A DNA stretch of 8,369 bases from Propionibacteriaceae bacterium (GTDB lineage Bacteria; Actinomycetota; Actinomycetes; Propionibacteriales; Propionibacteriaceae). This document shows positions 5,812-8,369 of this stretch, in pieces. Made by a program: the position numbers and the translations under genes. Under the pieces are notes generated by a model. The model did not search any database. It was given only the letters and a program-made list of their open reading frames with translations, and was not told the DNA's origin. The stretch's first letter is position 1. The number at the start of each line of letters is the position of its first letter. The stretch lies in contig PMBM01000183.1 of NCBI GenBank assembly GCA_003153855.1, positions 24,521 to 32,889 of the forward strand, given 5' to 3'.

Positions 5812-6516
5812 ATGGAGCCGGACGTCCGGAAGACCGCACCCGGTCGGCTTCCCCAACGGGTGTACTGGTTCCGTCGCGCCATCGTCCTGATCGGGCTCGT
5901 ACTGGTCATCGCGCTGGTCATGTGGCTGGTCTCCCTCATCGGTGGCCCGAAGACGGCCACGCCGGCGGCCACCAAGGCAGCCGCCGCCACGACCCGTACC
6001 CCCTCGCCTCCCGACTCACTCGAGGCCACAGCGCTCCCGGCCCCCGCCTCCACGAGCGCCGCCCCAGCCACCGCGACGGACCAGCCGACCACGGCTCCCG
6101 CTTCCAGCATGCCGGCGTCGGCCTCTGCACCCGCGGCCTGTGACACGGGTGTGCTGAGGCTGACGATCACGGGCGCCGGTACGGTCAAGGCCGGTACCAC
6201 GGATGTGTTCACGATCACGGTGACCAATGCCGGGACGGACGCCTGCACGCTCACCTTCGACGGCAGGTTCACGCTCAAGATCGTGTCCGGCACCGACGAG
6301 ATCTGGTCGACCGGCGACTGCGCGCAGTGGGCGCCGACCGGATCGCAGGCCCTCGCCGCTGGTGCCGCCGCCACCTGGAAACCGACCTGGGACCGTCACC
6401 GCTCGCAGGCGACCTGCAAGACCGTAGCGACCACCCTCAAAGCCGGGACGTACGTGGCCACTGTCACCATGACGGGTGCGTCGCCGGCGCAGGTCGTCTT
6501 CCTGCTCACGGACTGA
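5812..6516 (+). CDS. Single-pass membrane protein with four-cysteine extracytoplasmic domain, 234 residues
   Basis: A short basic cytoplasmic tail (residues 1-22) is followed by one membrane segment (about 23-43, hydrophobic from AIVLIG to VSLIGG), then a Thr/Ala/Pro/Ser-rich spacer (about 46-109), then a domain of about 125 residues that should lie outside the membrane. That domain looks like an immunoglobulin-type beta sandwich: VFTITVTNAG (132-141), LKIVSGTDEIWSTGDC (155-170), GAAATWKPTW and a final GTYVATVTM. It has four cysteines (110, 145, 170, 202), enough for two disulfides. The phrase around IWSTGDC resembles uncharacterised exported proteins of other Actinomycetota in my recollection; no function is known to me. 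The ATG at 5812 was chosen over one at 5782 because it lies 6 bases after a -10 hexamer and the earlier start would place that promoter inside the gene. It follows disA by 56 bases on the same strand, and it is convergent with the dehydrogenase gene across 15 bases (CCCGCGGG at 6517-6524). Confidence 0.85.
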   Translation: MEPDVRKTAPGRLPQRVYWFRRAIVLIGLVLVIALVMWLVSLIGGPKTATPAATKAAAATTRTPSPPDSLEATALPAPASTSAAPATATDQPTTAPASSMPASASAPAACDTGVLRLTITGAGTVKAGTTDVFTITVTNAGTDACTLTFDGRFTLKIVSGTDEIWSTGDCAQWAPTGSQALAAGAAATWKPTWDRHRSQATCKTVATTLKAGTYVATVTMTGASPAQVVFLLTD

Positions 6517-6531
6517 CCCGCGGGGCCCACC

Positions 6532-8004
6532 TCACGCGAACGGGTCGGACGTCAGCGTGTACTTGGTCTGCAGGTACTCGTGGATGCCCTCCGCGCCGCC
6601 CTCTCGGCCGAGGCCCGAGAGCTTCCAGCCGCCGAACGGCGCTGCCGGGTTGGACACCACGCCGACGTTGAGCCCCATCATCCCGGTCTCCAGCCGCTCG
6701 ATCATGCGCTGCCCGCGCGCGAGGTCGCGCGTGTAGACGTAGCTGACCAGTCCGAACTCCGTGTCGTTGGCGATGCGTACGGCCTCGTCCTCGTCGGTGA
6801 ACGTGACGATGGCGAGCACCGGTCCGAAGATCTCCTCGCGCAGGATCTGGCTGCCGGGCGCCACGTCGCTGAGCACGGTCGCGGCGTAGAAGGTGCCGGC
6901 CCGTTCGAGCCTCTCGCCACCCACCCGCAGCGTCGCGCCATGGGCCACCGCGTCGCGTACGAGCTCGTCGGCCTTCTCGACCGCACGTTCGTCGATGAGC
7001 GGCCCGATGGTGACGCCCTCCTCGGTGCCGCGGCCTGCACGGAAGGCCTGTACGCGTTCGGTGACGCGGCGTGCGAACTCCTCGGCGACCGAGGTGTGCA
7101 CGATGAACCGGTTCGCCGCGGTGCAGGCCTCGCCGATGTTGCGGAACTTCGCGGTGACGGCGCCGTCCACGGCCTTGTCCAGGTCGGCGTCCTCGAACAC
7201 GACGAACGGCGCGTTGCCGCCCAGCTCCATCGACGTACGCAGCACTCCCGCCGACGCCTGCTCGAGCAGCTTCTGGCCGACCTCGGTGGACCCCGTGAAC
7301 GAGAGCTTGCGCAGCCGCGGGTCGCGGATGATCGCCTCCGAGACTGGCCCGGACCTCGTGGTGTTGACGACGTTGACCACACCGGCGGGGACGCCCGCGT
7401 CGGCGAGGAGCTGTACGAACAGGCTCGTGGTCAGCGGCGTCTGCGACGCCGGCTTCACGACCATCGTGCAGCCGGCGGCGAGGGCGGGCGCGATCTTGCG
7501 GGTGGCCATGGCGAGCGGGAAGTTCCAGGGCGTGATGAGGAAGCACGGACCGACGGGGTGCTGGGTGACGATCATCCGGCCCGTGCCCTCTGGGTTCGCG
7601 CCGTACCTCCCCTGCACGTGGGCCGCCTCCTCGCTGAACCAGCGCAGGAACTCCCCGCCATACGCGACCTCGCCGGCCGACTCCGCGAGGGGCTTTCCCA
7701 TCTCGATCGTCATGAGCAGGGCGAAGTCCTCCTTGCGTTCCGCCAGCAGGTCGAACGCGCGCCGCAGGACCTCGGCCCGCCGCCGGGCCGACGTGCGCGA
7801 CCACGACCCGTACGCCTCGCACGCCGCGTCGAGCGCGGCCACGCCGTCCTCGACCGACGCGTCCGCGATCTCCTTGATCGTCGTGCCGGTGGACGGGTCG
7901 GTGACAGCGAGCGTCCTGCCGCCCGTCGCGGGGCGCCACGACCCCCCGATGTACAGCCCGTCCGGAACGCCTGCCAGAAGGTCGGTCTCGCGCGTGTCAG
8001 CCAT
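6532..8004 (-). CDS. gabD: NADP-type succinate-semialdehyde dehydrogenase family protein
   Basis: This 490-residue protein is a full-length aldehyde dehydrogenase, oxidising an aldehyde to the acid with NAD(P)+. Key residues are present: N161 (PWNFP), K184 (VVKPASQTP), the cofactor loop FTGSTEVG (236-243), the general base E260 (MELGGNAP), the catalytic C294 (GEACTAANR), E391 (EEIFGPV) and the C-terminal WKLSGLGREGG (460-470). The closest match I recognise is the GabD group, which acts at the end of the GABA shunt by turning succinate semialdehyde into succinate. The KPAS tetrapeptide, with Ser where NAD-dependent enzymes usually have Glu, suggests a preference for NADP+. Substrate is inferred from family resemblance, and other semialdehydes are possible. 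The ATG at 8004 starts the normal N-terminus. No Shine-Dalgarno sequence is obvious. A perfect inverted repeat lies 11-26 bases upstream. No GABA transaminase gene is in the window. Confidence 0.93.
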   Translation of the reverse strand: MADTRETDLLAGVPDGLYIGGSWRPATGGRTLAVTDPSTGTTIKEIADASVEDGVAALDAACEAYGSWSRTSARRRAEVLRRAFDLLAERKEDFALLMTIEMGKPLAESAGEVAYGGEFLRWFSEEAAHVQGRYGANPEGTGRMIVTQHPVGPCFLITPWNFPLAMATRKIAPALAAGCTMVVKPASQTPLTTSLFVQLLADAGVPAGVVNVVNTTRSGPVSEAIIRDPRLRKLSFTGSTEVGQKLLEQASAGVLRTSMELGGNAPFVVFEDADLDKAVDGAVTAKFRNIGEACTAANRFIVHTSVAEEFARRVTERVQAFRAGRGTEEGVTIGPLIDERAVEKADELVRDAVAHGATLRVGGERLERAGTFYAATVLSDVAPGSQILREEIFGPVLAIVTFTDEDEAVRIANDTEFGLVSYVYTRDLARGQRMIERLETGMMGLNVGVVSNPAAPFGGWKLSGLGREGGAEGIHEYLQTKYTLTSDPFA

Positions 8005-8014
8005 GGGACCGATC

Positions 8015-8030
8015 TTGCCCGCTCGGGCAA
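8015..8030. repeat. Perfect inverted repeat before the dehydrogenase (operator or treZ terminator)
   Basis: TTGCCCG-CT-CGGGCAA is a perfect 7+7 inverted repeat with a 2-base centre, in the 45 bases between the treZ stop and the dehydrogenase start. Its near edge is 10 bases from the ATG and it overlaps where a core promoter should sit, so a repressor operator is plausible. As RNA on the reverse strand it also forms a 6-pair stem with a GAGC loop and could end treZ transcription; there is no T tract. Confidence 0.45.
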
Positions 8031-8049
8031 CGGGCTTCCAGGAAGTCGG

Positions 8050-8369
8050 CTAACGACGGAGGAGGACGGCTCCCGCATGCCGTGGCAACGTGAGCCGGTC
8101 GCCAACCAGGCTGACGGCCGTCGGGGTCTGCCAGACGACCTCGTACGTGTCGATGGCCAGGGAGACCGTCGCCTCGAAGTCGCCGAGGTTCGCCGCCAGC
8201 AGGACATCCCCGCGCTCGACCGCGATCCAGCGGGCGTCCTCGTCGACCGTGCAGCGGACGCGCCGCAGGTCGGGGTTGGTCAGCTCGGCCAGCGAGTGAC
8301 GCAGACGCGCCAGCTCCCTGTAGCCGTTGAGCACCACCGCGTGACGACCGACGTCGATCTCGTCCCACC
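8050..8369 (-). CDS. treZ: Malto-oligosyltrehalose trehalohydrolase TreZ, C-terminal part (cut by window edge)
   Basis: About 106 codons are visible, starting WDEIDVGRHAVVLNGYREL and running to a TAG stop at 8050-8052; the gene continues beyond 8369. The sequence matches the end of TreZ: a final catalytic-barrel helix (GYRELARLRHSLAEL), the NPDLRRVRC stretch and a C-terminal beta domain with VDEDARWIAVERGDVLLAANL and PRHAGAVLL. TreZ, a GH13 enzyme, releases trehalose from maltooligosyl-trehalose made by TreY, in the cytoplasm. TreY is normally a neighbour and would be expected upstream, outside the window. The catalytic residues lie in the missing part, so activity cannot be judged. The reading frame is intact to its end. 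It lies 45 bases upstream of the dehydrogenase on the same strand; the inverted repeat between them argues against simple co-transcription. Confidence 0.88.
   Translation of the reverse strand, partial: WDEIDVGRHAVVLNGYRELARLRHSLAELTNPDLRRVRCTVDEDARWIAVERGDVLLAANLGDFEATVSLAIDTYEVVWQTPTAVSLVGDRLTLPRHAGAVLLRR

Noticed and set aside
1..8369. A new defence system, mobile element, CRISPR array or tRNA/rRNA gene
   Set aside because: I looked for direct repeats, transposase or nuclease motifs and tRNA-like cloverleaf sequences and saw none. All sizable genes belong to housekeeping, metabolic or surface-protein groups.

Overview
The window is ordinary-looking chromosomal DNA from a high-GC Gram-positive bacterium (Actinomycetota). 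The base composition (roughly 70% G+C by eye), the strong G/C bias at third codon positions, the GTG starts, the probable leaderless transcripts, the adjacent radA and disA, and a treZ gene all fit. A member of Propionibacteriales such as a Nocardioides relative is a guess, not a demonstrated placement. I see no mobile element, rRNA, tRNA, CRISPR array or phage gene.

Layout, left to right. Bases 1-33 hold the probable last codons of a forward gene. A reverse-strand hypothetical protein ends just after it. A forward secreted lipoprotein of unknown function starts at 726 and converges, with a 6-base gap, on a reverse-strand TIM-barrel protein of the sugar phosphate isomerase/epimerase type (1299-2123). 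That gene is divergent from a glyoxalase-like (VOC) protein (2264-2899) across a 140-base shared promoter region. A 304-base gap with a strong inverted repeat and a possible DNA-damage promoter leads into radA (3204-4598) and disA (4721-5755). A single-pass membrane protein with an extracytoplasmic four-cysteine domain follows (5812-6516). On the reverse strand lie a succinate-semialdehyde-type aldehyde dehydrogenase (6532-8004) and the 3' end of treZ (8050 to the window edge), separated by 45 bases that contain a perfect inverted repeat.

How the genes work together. RadA (branch-migration helicase in recombination) and DisA (DNA-binding diadenylate cyclase that makes c-di-AMP and scans for DNA lesions) form a known genome-integrity pair; RadA binds and restrains DisA in other bacteria. 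The remaining genes are metabolic or cell-surface genes with no clear shared pathway.

The most noteworthy point is that this DisA departs from the family in both of its diadenylate cyclase active-site motifs: the usual DGA reads DGG, and the usual RHR reads RHA. Its helix-hairpin-helix DNA-binding end and the RadA partner look normal. Other leads are a RecA-NDp-like promoter in front of radA, several starts without a clear Shine-Dalgarno sequence that sit 6-7 bases after a -10-like hexamer, an operator-like palindrome before the aldehyde dehydrogenase, and a clear excess of GTAC created by context-restricted use of the rare valine codon GTA.
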